A DNA stretch of 44,522 nucleotides from Cytophagales bacterium (GCA_013298865.1 JAAFJL010000021.1:1-44522); one strand, 5' to 3'; positions 8,255 through 16,606 are shown, numbered from the stretch's first letter. Translations and numbers: made by a program. The notes: generated from the sequence alone by a model not told the origin.

Positions 8255-9478
8255 TTATTCTACTACCTTTTCTTTTTTAGGAAATGAGTTCACGGCAATA
8301 AGAAGTCCGATTGCAGAAAGTAATCCTGCCGAAACAAATGCTGCTCCTGGGAAATAAATAGGAGATTTATCTGTTGAAAAGTACTCAAACAATGTCGAGG
8401 CAATGATTGGTCCGAATATAGAAGTCAAACTGGTTAAGCTGGTCAGGCTACCTTGTAATTCTCCTTGTTCAGACGGGTCAACTTGCTGAGTCATGAGGGA
8501 TTGCAATGAAGGTCCAGCGATTCCGCCCATCGCAAACGGTACCATGATTGCGTACATCATCCAACCTTGCGTAGCGAATCCATAAAAGAAAAAGCACACG
8601 CTGAAAAAAGTAAAACCAACCAATATCGCACGTTTTTCTCCTAATTTAGGAATAATAATTCTTGCTAATCCACCCTGTACAATGGCTACCATCAAACCCA
8701 CAAATCCGAGAGAATATCCTACTTCTGCTTTGCTCCAATGAAAAACAAATTTGGTGTAATACGACCACGTACTCGGATTGACTTGCCCAGCCAAAGTCAA
8801 GAAAAAGAAAGCAATCGCAAGCCCCAATAACATTTTGTATTCAGTGAGGCGTTTCAAAGAAGAAAAAGGATTGGCTCTTTTCCAGTCAAATTTTCTACGA
8901 TTTTCTACTGCCAAAGATTCTGGTAAAACAAAATATCCGTATAACCAATTCAACAAAGTGAGTCCTGCCGAAGCAAAAAATGGAAGTTTTAAATCAATTT
9001 CACCCAATAATCCTCCGATGATTGGTCCCAGAATAAAACCTATCCCAAAAGCTGCCCCAATCAATCCAAAGTTTTTTGCCCTATCTTCTGGTTTACTGAT
9101 GTCTGCAATGTAAGCCCCTGCGGTAGTAAAACTTGCTCCAGCGATTCCAGCAATGAATCTTCCGACAAACAGCCATGTAAGATTTGGGGCAAATCCCAAG
9201 AGAATATAATCTATCCCGAAACCAAATAATGAGGCTAAAATCACTGGTCTGCGTCCGTATTGGTCACTTAATCCTCCGATGATTGGCGAGCAAAAAAACT
9301 GCATAGCGGCATAAGTAGTCATGAGCCACGACCCATAAACGGCTGCTTGGGCTTCTGTGCCTCCAACATAACCTTTAATTAAATCTGGTAAAATCGGGAT
9401 AATCAGACCAATACCGATAACATCAATCAGCATGGTAATAAATATAAAAATTAGTGCGGGAGTTCGTTTTTCTGACAT
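8255..9478 (-). CDS. MFS transporter, TetA-like drug:H+ antiporter family
   Basis: The 407-residue protein has twelve predicted membrane helices. The MFS motif A between helices 2 and 3 is GGLSDQYGRRPV (near residue 72), and the helix 5 region has the antiporter-type stretch GFILGPIIGGLLGE. The N-terminus LIDVIGIGLIIPILPDLI is typical of the TetA/TCR subgroup, in which an Asp in helix 1 couples proton movement. Such proteins export tetracycline in some hosts, but most chromosomal Bacteroidota homologues have unknown substrates, so resistance should not be assumed. Confidence 0.88.
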   Translation of the reverse strand: MSEKRTPALIFIFITMLIDVIGIGLIIPILPDLIKGYVGGTEAQAAVYGSWLMTTYAAMQFFCSPIIGGLSDQYGRRPVILASLFGFGIDYILLGFAPNLTWLFVGRFIAGIAGASFTTAGAYIADISKPEDRAKNFGLIGAAFGIGFILGPIIGGLLGEIDLKLPFFASAGLTLLNWLYGYFVLPESLAVENRRKFDWKRANPFSSLKRLTEYKMLLGLAIAFFFLTLAGQVNPSTWSYYTKFVFHWSKAEVGYSLGFVGLMVAIVQGGLARIIIPKLGEKRAILVGFTFFSVCFFFYGFATQGWMMYAIMVPFAMGGIAGPSLQSLMTQQVDPSEQGELQGSLTSLTSLTSIFGPIIASTLFEYFSTDKSPIYFPGAAFVSAGLLSAIGLLIAVNSFPKKEKVVE

Positions 9479-9500
9479 TTAGTTTGGATAAATTAAGCTA

Positions 9501-9508
9501 CAAATTTA
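9501..9508 (-). promoter_or_regulatory. Candidate -7 box of the MFS gene
   Basis: On the minus strand TAAATTTG matches the Bacteroidota -7 consensus TAnnTTTG, 22 nt before the ATG at 9478. No good -33 TTTG lies at the usual distance, so support is moderate. Confidence 0.4.
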
Positions 9509-9550
9509 CCATAATATTTTGAAGAAGGCTAAGAAGTTCTAAATTTGGAT

Positions 9551-10528
9551 TCAATTCTCTGCCCTTGCAGGAACATTATTTTCTAACCAATCTGTCCATG
9601 CTTGCGTATCTTCTTTGGCTTGTTTTTCAGAGATTTTCCAATTGATCATTTCTTTCAAATCTGGCTGACCAGCGTCAATCCAAGATGTTAACCAAAAGTC
9701 TCCTATCATTTTTATGGCACTGCACATTTGTCGTTCTACCTGATTCGAGAGCATTGAATGGTATTTTCTGGCATAGTCTTCCGAAAAATCTTTTACATTT
9801 TGTCCGTTGCGTTCGATAATCGCATACTTCAAATTTGGGTTACTATTCTCATTCAAAGTTTGTTCAAAAACCAAAACCGAATCTAAACAAGCATTGGCTT
9901 TACGGAGGTTTTCCCAGATTCTAAGCGTGGGTTTCGGTAGATATTCTGCTTGTCCAACAAAGAAATTATAGTTCCCCGAAAACAACTCAACTAAACGAGA
10001 TTCCCAAAAAGCATGAATTCCTAACTGATTGGTTTTCTGACCATTATAATTAGAACTTGTATGAAGAGGCACGTTGGCATCTGCAATATAATGTCCCATT
10101 TCAGCAGAAATTTTCAGGATTCTGTACGCATCTTTTTCCTGAAAAGCCTTTGTTAATTGAAATTTCATGGACTGAATATGCCAAGGTACAATGCCATGTT
10201 TCATCAAAGAATCTTCCGAGAATTTCTCGACAGCATCTTTCCAATAAAAAGGCAATTTATAACTTGCACTGTCGCCGTAATTATCCAAATCTATAAAATG
10301 CTTCGGAGCTTCCCCCACAACTGCATAACGTCTCTGGTCAGGGGCAACGGAATGTTCAACAATGAAACGGATATTTTTTTTGTAGAAAGAAATCATCTCA
10401 GGCGGGAGCGTAAAAATTGCCAATCTGTTAATTCGTTGATGCCCCATAAATCCCCAACGAGATTGTGGAGAATCCTCCGCCACCAGAATCTGAGGCAAAA
10501 GAATCAATACTAAAAGAAGTTTTTTCAT
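9551..10528 (-). CDS. Zinc-dependent phospholipase C / S1-P1 nuclease-like secreted enzyme
   Basis: The 325-residue protein has a signal peptide (MKKLLLVLILLPQILVAE). The mature N-terminus contains WGFMGHQRINRLAIF, where the Trp and His are typical zinc ligands of the fold. HFIDLDNY (near residue 77), GHYIADANVPLHTSSNY (near 145-161) and GIHAFWESRL (near 171-180) supply further His, Asp and Glu ligands. This set matches the three-zinc all-helical fold of phospholipase C and S1/P1 nucleases. The Bacteroidota versions are usually annotated as zinc-dependent phospholipase C. Whether it cleaves phospholipid or nucleic acid cannot be decided here. A -7-like TATTTTTG lies on the minus strand at 10552-10559, just upstream. 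Confidence 0.85.
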   Translation of the reverse strand: MKKLLLVLILLPQILVAEDSPQSRWGFMGHQRINRLAIFTLPPEMISFYKKNIRFIVEHSVAPDQRRYAVVGEAPKHFIDLDNYGDSASYKLPFYWKDAVEKFSEDSLMKHGIVPWHIQSMKFQLTKAFQEKDAYRILKISAEMGHYIADANVPLHTSSNYNGQKTNQLGIHAFWESRLVELFSGNYNFFVGQAEYLPKPTLRIWENLRKANACLDSVLVFEQTLNENSNPNLKYAIIERNGQNVKDFSEDYARKYHSMLSNQVERQMCSAIKMIGDFWLTSWIDAGQPDLKEMINWKISEKQAKEDTQAWTDWLENNVPARAEN

Positions 10529-10693
10529 TAAAGTGGTTATTATTTTACCAACAAAAATAGAGCATCCTCACGAAAAAACATTTTTACTTTTAGTACTTCA
10601 AATCAAAAAACACCTCTATTTGAATTAAAACATTGATTATCAGGGATTTAATTTAATAATTTTTAAATTTTCAAATTTTTCAAATTATAGTAA
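10529..10693. other. AT-rich divergent intergenic region
   Basis: Divergent promoter region between the phospholipase-like gene (minus) and rpsT (plus). It contains the minus-strand -7-like TATTTTTG (10552-10559) and a run of TTTTTAAATTTTCAAATTTT words at 10660-10690 that resembles the repeat family near 28.0 and 42.1 kb. No gene seen. Confidence 0.5.
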
Positions 10694-10724
10694 TTGCTAT
10701 TTATGAAAAATAGCAGTATCTTTG
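10694..10724 (+). promoter_or_regulatory. rpsT promoter (TTG / TATCTTTG)
   Basis: TATCTTTG at 10717-10724 matches the Bacteroidota -7 consensus fully, and ATTG at 10693-10696 stands 20 nt upstream as a -33 box. Transcription would start near 10730, giving a leader of about 118 nt before rpsT. Confidence 0.75.
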
Positions 10725-10740
10725 CACCTCAATTTTAAGC

Positions 10741-10838
10741 GGATGAGAAAATTATTTATTCCGAATAGCAGTCGTTTAGAGTTGAAAACTCCGCAACTAT
10801 AATGTTGCATCTAAAAAGAATCATCCAATATTATTCGG
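10741..10838 (+). promoter_or_regulatory. Structured rpsT leader, possible pseudoknot
   Basis: Three complementary segment pairs are visible. GGATGA (10741-10746) pairs with TCATCC (10821-10826). AGTTG pairs with CAACT as a local hairpin near 10780-10798. CCGAATA (10761-10767) pairs with TATTCGG (10832-10838), which crosses the first helix and so would form a pseudoknot ending 10 nt before the rpsT ATG. Autogenous control of ribosomal protein genes through leader structures is well established; that S20 binds here is inference. Confidence 0.45.
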
Positions 10839-10847
10839 GCAATAAAA

Positions 10848-11105
10848 ATGGCAAATCACAAATCATCGTTAAAGAGAATTAGAGCAAACGAGAAGAAAAG
10901 ATTGAGAAATCGTTTCCAGCACAAAACTACTCGTACTGCTATCAAAAGACTTCGTGAAACTGAAGACAAAGCAGTAGCTTCTGAACTTTATAAAAAGGTT
11001 TCTTCAATGCTTGATAAATTAGCAAAGAAAAACGTAATTCACAAAAACAAAGCAGCGAATCAAAAATCAAAATTGGCTAAGGCTCTTGCAAAATTAGCAG
11101 CTTAG
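10848..11105 (+). CDS. rpsT: 30S ribosomal protein S20
   Basis: The 85-residue, Lys/Arg-rich all-helical protein has the S20 start [20 protein letters not shown] and the closing [15 protein letters not shown] region. It binds the 5' and 3' minor domains of 16S rRNA during 30S assembly. The length is normal. It is monocistronic, with a strong promoter, a structured leader and its own terminator at 11125-11162. Confidence 0.98.
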   Translation: MANHKSSLKRIRANEKKRLRNRFQHKTTRTAIKRLRETEDKAVASELYKKVSSMLDKLAKKNVIHKNKAANQKSKLAKALAKLAA

Positions 11106-11124
11106 TTTTTTTCGTTGGAATCTC

Positions 11125-11162
11125 AAAAAAGACCTTTTTCTACTCAGAATAAGGTCTTTTTT
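11125..11162 (+). terminator. rpsT terminator
   Basis: AAAAAAGACCTT (11125-11136) and AAGGTCTTTTTT (11151-11162) make a 12-bp stem with a 14-nt loop followed by T residues, 20 nt after the rpsT stop. It runs into the region of a TTG at 11165 that could otherwise be read as a radC start, favouring the ATG at 11177. Confidence 0.92.
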
Positions 11163-11176
11163 TATTGGAAAAAATC

Positions 11177-11878
11177 ATGAACTCATACGACAACGTTCAC
11201 TTAAACATCAAATCTTGGGCAGAAGAAGACCGCCCGAGAGAAAAACTTTTACTGAAAGGTAAAGCCGCACTTTCTGACGCTGAATTATTGGGAATTCTGA
11301 TAGGTTCTGGAATTCAGAAAATGACTGCCGTGGATGTTGCCAAAATAATTCTGCAAAGTACCGAAAATGATTTGAACCAGTTGGCGAAACTTTCGGTAAA
11401 AGACCTTTCAAAATTTAAAGGAATTGGAGAAGCCAAAGCTATAACCATTGTAAGTGCCTTAGAATTAGGGCGAAGGAGAAAAGAATCTATTTCGGCAGAA
11501 AGGCAAAGAATTACATCATCAAACGATGCCTACAATGTAATGAAGCCGCATTTGATGGATTTACCCTACGAAGAATTTTGGATTATTTTATTGAACCGTG
11601 CCAATCAAGTCATGAAAACTGAACGGATAAGTTCGGGCGGAGTTTCTGGAACGGTTGCTGACCCAAAGATAATTTTCAAATCAGCATTAGAGAATTTAGC
11701 CAGTGCCATGATTCTTTGTCATAACCATCCTTCGGGGAATTTAACACCCAGTCAGGCAGATAAAGATTTGACAAAAAAACTACGAGAAGCGGGTCAATTA
11801 TTGGAAATCCCGATTCTCGACCATATCATTTTTACAGACAGAAAATACCTCAGTTTTGCAGATGAAGGGATTCTTTGA
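11177..11878 (+). CDS. radC: RadC family JAB-domain protein
   Basis: The 233-residue protein starts MNSYDNVHLNIKSWAEEDRP and has a helix-hairpin-helix segment (FKGIGEAKAITIVSALELG, about residues 75-95), then an MPN+/JAMM metalloenzyme core with HNHPSGNLTPSQAD (near residue 182-195). The His-x-His and Asp are the zinc ligands. A TTG four codons upstream (11165) lies inside the preceding terminator's T-run, so the ATG is chosen. RadC-like proteins were once linked to DNA repair, but their real role is unclear; the metal site suggests an isopeptidase-like or nuclease activity. Confidence 0.95.
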   Translation: MNSYDNVHLNIKSWAEEDRPREKLLLKGKAALSDAELLGILIGSGIQKMTAVDVAKIILQSTENDLNQLAKLSVKDLSKFKGIGEAKAITIVSALELGRRRKESISAERQRITSSNDAYNVMKPHLMDLPYEEFWIILLNRANQVMKTERISSGGVSGTVADPKIIFKSALENLASAMILCHNHPSGNLTPSQADKDLTKKLREAGQLLEIPILDHIIFTDRKYLSFADEGIL

Positions 11879-11882
11879 GTTG

Positions 11883-11901
11883 GAAACTGTTTAAACTTTC
11901 T
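11883..11901 (+). repeat. Terminal half-copy of the palindromic element
   Basis: GAAACTGTTTAAACTTTCT differs at one base from the 19-bp end of the palindromes at 12093-12251 and 13639-13797. It stands alone four bases after the radC stop codon, with no matching second end before the terminator at 11905. Confidence 0.7.
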
Positions 11902-11904
11902 TGC

Positions 11905-11945
11905 AAACAAAAAAGCCGTAGCGAAGAGCAACGGCTTTTTTGTTT
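11905..11945. terminator. Bidirectional terminator between radC and the small membrane gene
   Basis: AAACAAAAAAGCCGT (11905-11919) is exactly complementary to 11931-11945 with an 11-nt loop. T-runs on both strands suit radC (plus) and the 35-residue gene ending at 11963 (minus). Confidence 0.92.
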
Positions 11946-11962
11946 TTCAAGAAATGAGAACA

Positions 11963-12070
11963 CTACTTTCCTCTTTCTTCATAGATTTTTTGCAATTTCA
12001 AACCTACATAGATAGACCCTGCCATCAAAGTGATAAAAAATACTAAAGCCTGGATTGTTCCTACTGACAT
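11963..12070 (-). CDS. 35-residue single-helix membrane peptide
   Basis: From the ATG at 12070 the frame encodes MSVGTIQALVFFITLMAGSI, then YVGLKLQKIYEERGK and a stop. A hydrophobic helix (residues 6-22) is followed by a positively charged amphipathic tail, the layout of small membrane proteins that accompany larger complexes (for example cytochrome oxidase accessory peptides). It has its own terminator 18 nt downstream and begins 22 nt from a full palindromic element (12093-12251). It is too short for routine gene callers. No family is recognised; the tidy context argues for a real gene. Confidence 0.6.
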   Translation of the reverse strand: MSVGTIQALVFFITLMAGSIYVGLKLQKIYEERGK

Positions 12071-12092
12071 ATCGTTAGTTGATTTATTTTTA

Positions 12093-12251
12093 GAAGCTGT
12101 TTAAACTTTCTGTTTTGTTTTAAAATTAGGCTATTTTTAGAGTCAGTATTTTGAAATTCTTGACATATAGCAGAGCTACATTGAGAGAATTTCAGAATAC
12201 TGGATTTAAAAAGAGTCCATTTTAGGCGAAAGAGAAAGTTTAAACAGCTTC
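12093..12251 (+). repeat. Palindromic element copy 1 (159 bp)
   Basis: The ends are GAAGCTGTTTAAACTTTCT and its complement, followed inward by imperfectly paired arms of about 70 nt and a central loop with GACATATAGCAGA and CTACATTGAG. Orientation is given by the loop motif. The inner arm reads CAGTATTTTGAAATTC and pairs with its own partner, but differs from the arm of copy 2. No target duplication is obvious. It carries no convincing gene; a 72-codon minus frame across it is produced by the palindrome itself. Confidence 0.9.
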
Positions 12252-12296
12252 TTTGATTATAATACAAAGTTAAAAGCAAAAACTGAGTTCACAAAA

Positions 12297-13412
12297 TCAA
12301 AGAACTCCTTTTGTTGAAGGCAAGTTGTCTAAATCCTTGATGTCTCTTTTCACTGCCATTTTGATAGATTTGGCAAAACCTTTAAAAATAGCTTCAATTT
12401 TGTGGTGTTCGTTGTCGCCTTCTGCCTTGATATTGAGGTTACATTTTGAAGTATCCGTGAAAGATTTAAAGAAATGATAGAACATTTCAGTAGGCATTTC
12501 TCCGATTTTTTCTCGTTTGAAAGTTGCATCCCAAACCAACCAATTTCTCCCAGAAAAATCAATTGCAACTTGTGCCAAAACATCATCCATTGGTAACAAA
12601 TACCCGTATCTACTAATGCCCCGTTTGTCTCCCAATGCTTTTAAATATGCTTCTCCGAGTGCCAAAGCGGTATCTTCAATGGTATGATGTTCGTCGATAT
12701 GTAAATCTCCTTCTACTTTTATCGACAAATCTGCCCCTGAATGTTTGGCTAATTGGTCGAGCATATGATCAAAAAAACCAAGCCCTGTTTCCATTTTTGA
12801 TTTCCCTGTACCATCAAGATTCAAGTCTATCCAAATTTTGGTTTCTTTCGTAATCCTTTCTACCGAAGCTTTTCTTGCGGGTAATTTAAAAAACTCATAA
12901 ATTTCCTTCCAATCCTCCGTTAATAAGGCAGTTGCATTTTTCAATTCTTCGGATTCTGGCTCATTCTTTCCAATAAAAATTGCTTTTGCTCCCAAATTTA
13001 CTGCCAATTGAATATCCGTCAGGCGGTCACCGATTACATAAGAATTTGCCAAATCGTATTCATCTGAGAAATATTCGGTCAACATTCCCGTTTTAGGTTT
13101 ACGAGTTGGTGCATTTTCATGGTCGAAGGTACGGTCAATATGAACGGCATCAAAACGAATATTTTCACCCGCCAAAATTTCCATCATTTTATTTTGAGGT
13201 TTCCAAAAGGTATCTTCTGGAAAAGAATCCGTACCGAGACCATCTTGATTTGTAACCATAACCAAATGATAATCAGTCTCTTCCGCTATTTTTCTAAGAT
13301 TTGTCAGAACATTTGGCAGGAATGCTAATTTTTCAAGAGAATCAACTTGAAAATCAACTGGTGGTTCAACGATAATGGTACCGTCACGGTCAATAAATAA
13401 TACTTTTTTCAT
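12297..13412 (-). CDS. hisB: Bifunctional histidinol-phosphatase / imidazoleglycerol-phosphate dehydratase
   Basis: The protein performs two steps of histidine synthesis: dehydration of imidazoleglycerol phosphate and dephosphorylation of histidinol phosphate. Residues 1-165 are a HAD phosphatase with the nucleophile motif FIDRDGT at 6-12 and the [10 protein letters not shown] loop near 122-131. Residues 175-371 are the IGPD domain with [14 protein letters not shown] and the second [12 protein letters not shown] metal-binding motif. The fusion and its length (371) match the HisB type found in enterobacteria and Bacteroidota. No other his gene is adjacent here, so the pathway genes must lie elsewhere. 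Confidence 0.97.
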   Translation of the reverse strand: MKKVLFIDRDGTIIVEPPVDFQVDSLEKLAFLPNVLTNLRKIAEETDYHLVMVTNQDGLGTDSFPEDTFWKPQNKMMEILAGENIRFDAVHIDRTFDHENAPTRKPKTGMLTEYFSDEYDLANSYVIGDRLTDIQLAVNLGAKAIFIGKNEPESEELKNATALLTEDWKEIYEFFKLPARKASVERITKETKIWIDLNLDGTGKSKMETGLGFFDHMLDQLAKHSGADLSIKVEGDLHIDEHHTIEDTALALGEAYLKALGDKRGISRYGYLLPMDDVLAQVAIDFSGRNWLVWDATFKREKIGEMPTEMFYHFFKSFTDTSKCNLNIKAEGDNEHHKIEAIFKGFAKSIKMAVKRDIKDLDNLPSTKGVL

Positions 13413-13573
13413 TTTTTTAGCTGTCAGCTTTCGGCAATTAGTTTTTGCCGTAGTATAAAATTTGAGTTCAAAATTGAACCTGCGAAGAATAATTTTTCAA
13501 AATTACCACAGGAAGACTTCAAATTCATCAAGAATTGACCTTTAACTCAAATATTTTTAGGTAGATTCACCTA

Positions 13574-13608
13574 TTTGAACGGATTTAGGATAATAGATTG
13601 TAATTTTG
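13574..13608 (+). promoter_or_regulatory. Candidate promoter of the DUF937-OmpA gene
   Basis: TAATTTTG at 13601-13608 matches the -7 consensus and TTTG at 13574-13577 could be the -33 box, though the 23-nt spacer is longer than usual. A transcript starting near 13615 would carry palindromic element copy 2 in its 5' leader. The rest of the gap 13413-13821 holds an AGCTGTCAGCTTTCGGC word repeat (13420-13440) and nothing else recognisable. Confidence 0.45.
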
Positions 13609-13638
13609 AGGAAATATTATTTAAAACATTTTTAGCAA

Positions 13639-13797
13639 GAAGCGGTTTGAATTTTCTCTTTTGATTTGAAACTATTGTAATTTTGAATCGGTTTTCACGA
13701 AATTTTAGACATATAGCAGAGCTACATTGAGAAAATTTTGTGAAAACTGATTCAAAAAGACTTAGTTTCAGACAAAAGAGACAGTTTAAACAGCTTC
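13639..13797 (+). repeat. Palindromic element copy 2 (159 bp)
   Basis: It has the same length and the same loop (GACATATAGCAGAGCTAC, then ATTGAG) as copy 1. The outer ends are GAAGCGGTTTGAATTTTCT and the complement of GAAGCTGTTTAAACTGTCT. The inner arm sequence (GAATCGGTTTTCACGAAATTTT) is different from copy 1 yet pairs well with its own opposite arm (GAATCAGTTTTCACAAAATTTT in complement). It ends 24 nt before the ATG at 13822. Confidence 0.9.
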
Positions 13798-13821
13798 ATT
13801 AAAAAACCTTACGCTTTACAG

Positions 13822-15201
13822 ATGAATTTATTAGCAGAATTAAAAGAAACCCTCAATACCAATGTTACTTCCAAAGTTGCAACGTTATTGGGCGAGAAAG
13901 AAGATAAAACCAAAGTTGCCATAGAGAGTTTAATCCCTACAATTTTGGGTGGTTTAATGAAACGTGCATCCAACGAATCTGGGGCGGCAACGTTAATGAA
14001 TGTTATCCAGAAAGGCAATCATGATGGTAGTATTGTTGAACAAATTAGCCATTTCCTGAGCAGTAAAGACAATCTCACGAACCTCACAACGTCTGGTCAT
14101 AGCATTGTAAGTATGCTTTTGCCCGATAAAAAAAGTTCGATTGCGAATCTAATCTCTGGCTTTGCGGGTGTTCGTAATTCTTCTGCAACTACATTATTAG
14201 CTATCATTTCTCCAATTATTTTGGGTAGATTAGGAAGTGAAGTCAAAAAACAATCTCTGTCTAAAGAAGGCTTAGCTAATTTTTTGATGACCCAAAAAGA
14301 CTATCTTTTAGATGAAATTCCAGAAGGTCTTGAACATAAATTGGTGGATACTTTGGGTATTGGTAGCCTTCTCAATCAAGAAAGTAGAAGTGTAAATTTC
14401 CCGACGGCAACTCCGATAAAATCTTCATCGAGTCCTGTAAAAAATTATGAAGAAGAAGAAAGAAATCGTCCGAATTATGACGATTTAGACTCAAATAGTT
14501 CTTCTGGAATGCCTAAATGGCTTTTACCTGCAATTTTAGGAGCAGTCACTTTAGGTATAATTGGCTACTTTCTTTTTACTTTTGACTGGAACTCTCTCAA
14601 TCAATCTTCATCAGAAGAACCTACCGATTCATTGAATACAGAGCAAGTAACTGGGGTAAAAATTGATACCACGGCAAACCCAACAAAAGCAGTTACGGAT
14701 TCTACAAAAATCAAAGATTCAACCGCAGTTGCTACGACTTTGCCTGCTGGGAAAATGATTGGTATGAATTTGCCAGGTGGTAGTAAAATTGATTTGCCAG
14801 ATGGTTCTTTCAATTTTCAGTTTGTAAAATACCTGCAAGATTCAACTTCGAGAGCTGGAAAATCATTGGTTTTTGATAATTTGAATTTTGAAGCGAATAC
14901 AACGACTTTAGTCCCTGGTGCTGACAAGACCGTCATTGATTTAGCAAAAATCATGAATGCTTATCCGAAAGTTCAAATCAAATTAGTGGGATATACTGAT
15001 AATCAGGGAGATACGACTGCAAACAAAAGATTGTCTTTGAAAAGAGCAATCACCGTTAGAGATATTTTAATGACTCAGGGTGTGAATCAAATCAGAATTG
15101 ATTTCCAAGGCAAAGGACCTTTTAACCCAATTGCAAGCAATGGTACTGCCGAAGGTCGTGCAATGAATCGTAGAATTGAAATGAAAGTTGTTCGGAAATA
15201 A
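13822..15201 (+). CDS. DUF937 - membrane anchor - OmpA domain protein
   Basis: The 459-residue protein begins with a DUF937-type helical domain (residues 1-180, with IESLIPTILGGLMKRA and LLAIISPIILGRLGSEV). A charged linker is followed by one membrane helix (LLPAILGAVTLGIIGYFLF, about 232-250), a Ser/Thr-rich linker, and an OmpA-like peptidoglycan-binding domain (about 345-459, with VGYTDNQGDTTANKRLSLKRA and GRAMNRRIEMKV-type ends). The layout places DUF937 in the cytoplasm and OmpA on the cell wall. The role of this combination is unknown. Palindromic copy 2 lies in its leader. Confidence 0.85.
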   Translation: MNLLAELKETLNTNVTSKVATLLGEKEDKTKVAIESLIPTILGGLMKRASNESGAATLMNVIQKGNHDGSIVEQISHFLSSKDNLTNLTTSGHSIVSMLLPDKKSSIANLISGFAGVRNSSATTLLAIISPIILGRLGSEVKKQSLSKEGLANFLMTQKDYLLDEIPEGLEHKLVDTLGIGSLLNQESRSVNFPTATPIKSSSSPVKNYEEEERNRPNYDDLDSNSSSGMPKWLLPAILGAVTLGIIGYFLFTFDWNSLNQSSSEEPTDSLNTEQVTGVKIDTTANPTKAVTDSTKIKDSTAVATTLPAGKMIGMNLPGGSKIDLPDGSFNFQFVKYLQDSTSRAGKSLVFDNLNFEANTTTLVPGADKTVIDLAKIMNAYPKVQIKLVGYTDNQGDTTANKRLSLKRAITVRDILMTQGVNQIRIDFQGKGPFNPIASNGTAEGRAMNRRIEMKVVRK

Positions 15202-15268
15202 TGGTATTTTTGGAAAGTCCTAAGTATTATGTATTAAGTCCTAAGAAATTTCTACCAAGTACGATTTT

Positions 15269-15345
15269 ATTTTGGAAAATTGTAAATCTAACATTACTAT
15301 TTTTGACTCAAAATTGGGGGTTTTATTTTTACAATTTTCCAAAAT
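15269..15345. repeat. 18-bp inverted repeat between convergent genes
   Basis: Bases 15269-15286 (ATTTTGGAAAATTGTAAA) are exactly complementary to 15328-15345, with a 41-nt loop. The right arm covers the last codons and stop of the Kdo transferase (stop at 15329). It could terminate both converging transcripts although the loop is long. It looks like an inverted copy of the gene's 3' end. Confidence 0.75.
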
Positions 15346-16606
15346 TACGCTTGGAAAAATCAATAATTGCCTTGGTTGCACCTTGATTTTTCAAAACATA
15401 ATTTCCTGAAATTTGTCCTACTTTTTTTCGCAAAAAATCATCTTCGTATAATTCAGTAATTTTCTCTGTGAATTGGTTCGTATTTTCAATCACAAACGCC
15501 CCTCCTTCTTCTATTAATTGTACTGCTTCTTGGAATTTTTTATAGTTTTTGTTACCAAAAAAAATGGGCAAACCAAAAGTCGCAGCTTCCAGAATATTGT
15601 GTAACCCTTTGCCGTAAGCACCTCCAATCCAAGCAAAATCTGAATACTGATACAAAGATGATAGCATTCCTATATTATCAATTATCAAAACATCAAACCT
15701 TTGAATATCAGAAGGTTGCAGATTATTCTTTCCTATTTCTGAGTACTTTAAAACACTCTTTCTCTGTTCTAAAATGGTCTTCCATGAATTAATTTCAGCA
15801 TCATGGATTTCGTGCGGTGCGATGATAATTTTAAGTTTTCGAGAAAAATTTTGCAGAAAATGAGCTATCACGTCAAAGTCTTGTTTCCAGCATGAACCCA
15901 CAATGAACAGTTTTTCATTTTGCTTGAAAGCCTCTATCAAAGGTAGGTTTTTACGGGCATCCGCAATTTGTTTTACTCTGTCGAAACGAGTATCACCTGC
16001 AATTGTAACATTCTGAATATCAATATTTTGCAATAAAATTTGAGAAGTTTCATTTTGAACAAAAAAGTGGGTAATATTCTTCAAAATTTGGCGATGAAAG
16101 CCTCCATAAAACTGAAAGAAAATTTGATTTTCTCTAAAAATTGTAGAAAAAGAAATTACAGGAATTGATTTTTGATGAAGTACTGAAATATAATTATGCC
16201 AAAATTCATATTTGACAAAATAGGCAATTTCAGGCTTTACAATTGCAATAAATTTCTTGGCATTTTCAGGAGTATCGGCTGGCAAATAAAATATAAAATC
16301 TGCCCCTGCATAGTTTTTACGAATTTCGTAACCAGACGGAGAAAAGAAAGTTAACAGGATTTTATAAGTTGGAAAATGTAACTTAAAAGCCTCAATTACG
16401 GGTCTCCCCTGCTCGAATTCACCCAGACTTGCACAATGAAACCATGCGATTTTTGTGTTTTGTTCTTCCGAAAAAGTAACTTGAAGTTTTTCAAAAATAG
16501 TCTCTCTTCCTGTAAGCCATAATTGGGCTTTGGTATTGAAGGGACTCACCAATTTTATGACAAACTGATATAAAAATATAGAAAAATTATAGAGTAATTC
16601 AGCCAA
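15329..16606 (-). CDS. waaA: 3-deoxy-D-manno-octulosonic acid (Kdo) transferase
   Basis: The 425-residue protein transfers Kdo from CMP-Kdo to lipid A precursor at the inner membrane. An N-terminal hydrophobic anchor (LYNFSIFLYQFVIKLV) precedes the GT30 domain with WFHCASLGEFEQGRPVIEAF (residues about 55-74; the Glu is the general base region) and TFFSPSGYEIRKNY. The C-terminal glycosyltransferase half contains GSCWKQDF, IAPHEIHDAE and GLHNILEAATFGLPIFFG. The frame opens with TTG at 16606; no upstream in-frame ATG is seen before the palindromic element at 16637, so a TTG start is accepted. Convergent with the gene ending at 15201. Confidence 0.95.
   Translation of the reverse strand: MAELLYNFSIFLYQFVIKLVSPFNTKAQLWLTGRETIFEKLQVTFSEEQNTKIAWFHCASLGEFEQGRPVIEAFKLHFPTYKILLTFFSPSGYEIRKNYAGADFIFYLPADTPENAKKFIAIVKPEIAYFVKYEFWHNYISVLHQKSIPVISFSTIFRENQIFFQFYGGFHRQILKNITHFFVQNETSQILLQNIDIQNVTIAGDTRFDRVKQIADARKNLPLIEAFKQNEKLFIVGSCWKQDFDVIAHFLQNFSRKLKIIIAPHEIHDAEINSWKTILEQRKSVLKYSEIGKNNLQPSDIQRFDVLIIDNIGMLSSLYQYSDFAWIGGAYGKGLHNILEAATFGLPIFFGNKNYKKFQEAVQLIEEGGAFVIENTNQFTEKITELYEDDFLRKKVGQISGNYVLKNQGATKAIIDFSKRNFGKL

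Noticed and set aside
8255-9478. Acquired tetracycline-resistance gene
   Set aside because: The protein is TetA-like, but base composition matches its neighbours and no mobile element flanks it; it is more likely a native exporter.
11165-11176. TTG start for radC
   Set aside because: It lies within the T-run of the rpsT terminator, and the ATG four codons later fits the family.
12061-12279. A 72-codon minus-strand frame covering the palindrome
   Set aside because: It is translated almost entirely from palindromic element copy 1, and the 35-residue gene in another frame explains the region better.
15201-15386. A 61-codon plus-strand frame after the DUF937-OmpA gene
   Set aside because: It overlaps the waaA 3' end and the 18-bp inverted repeat, and has no protein-like features.
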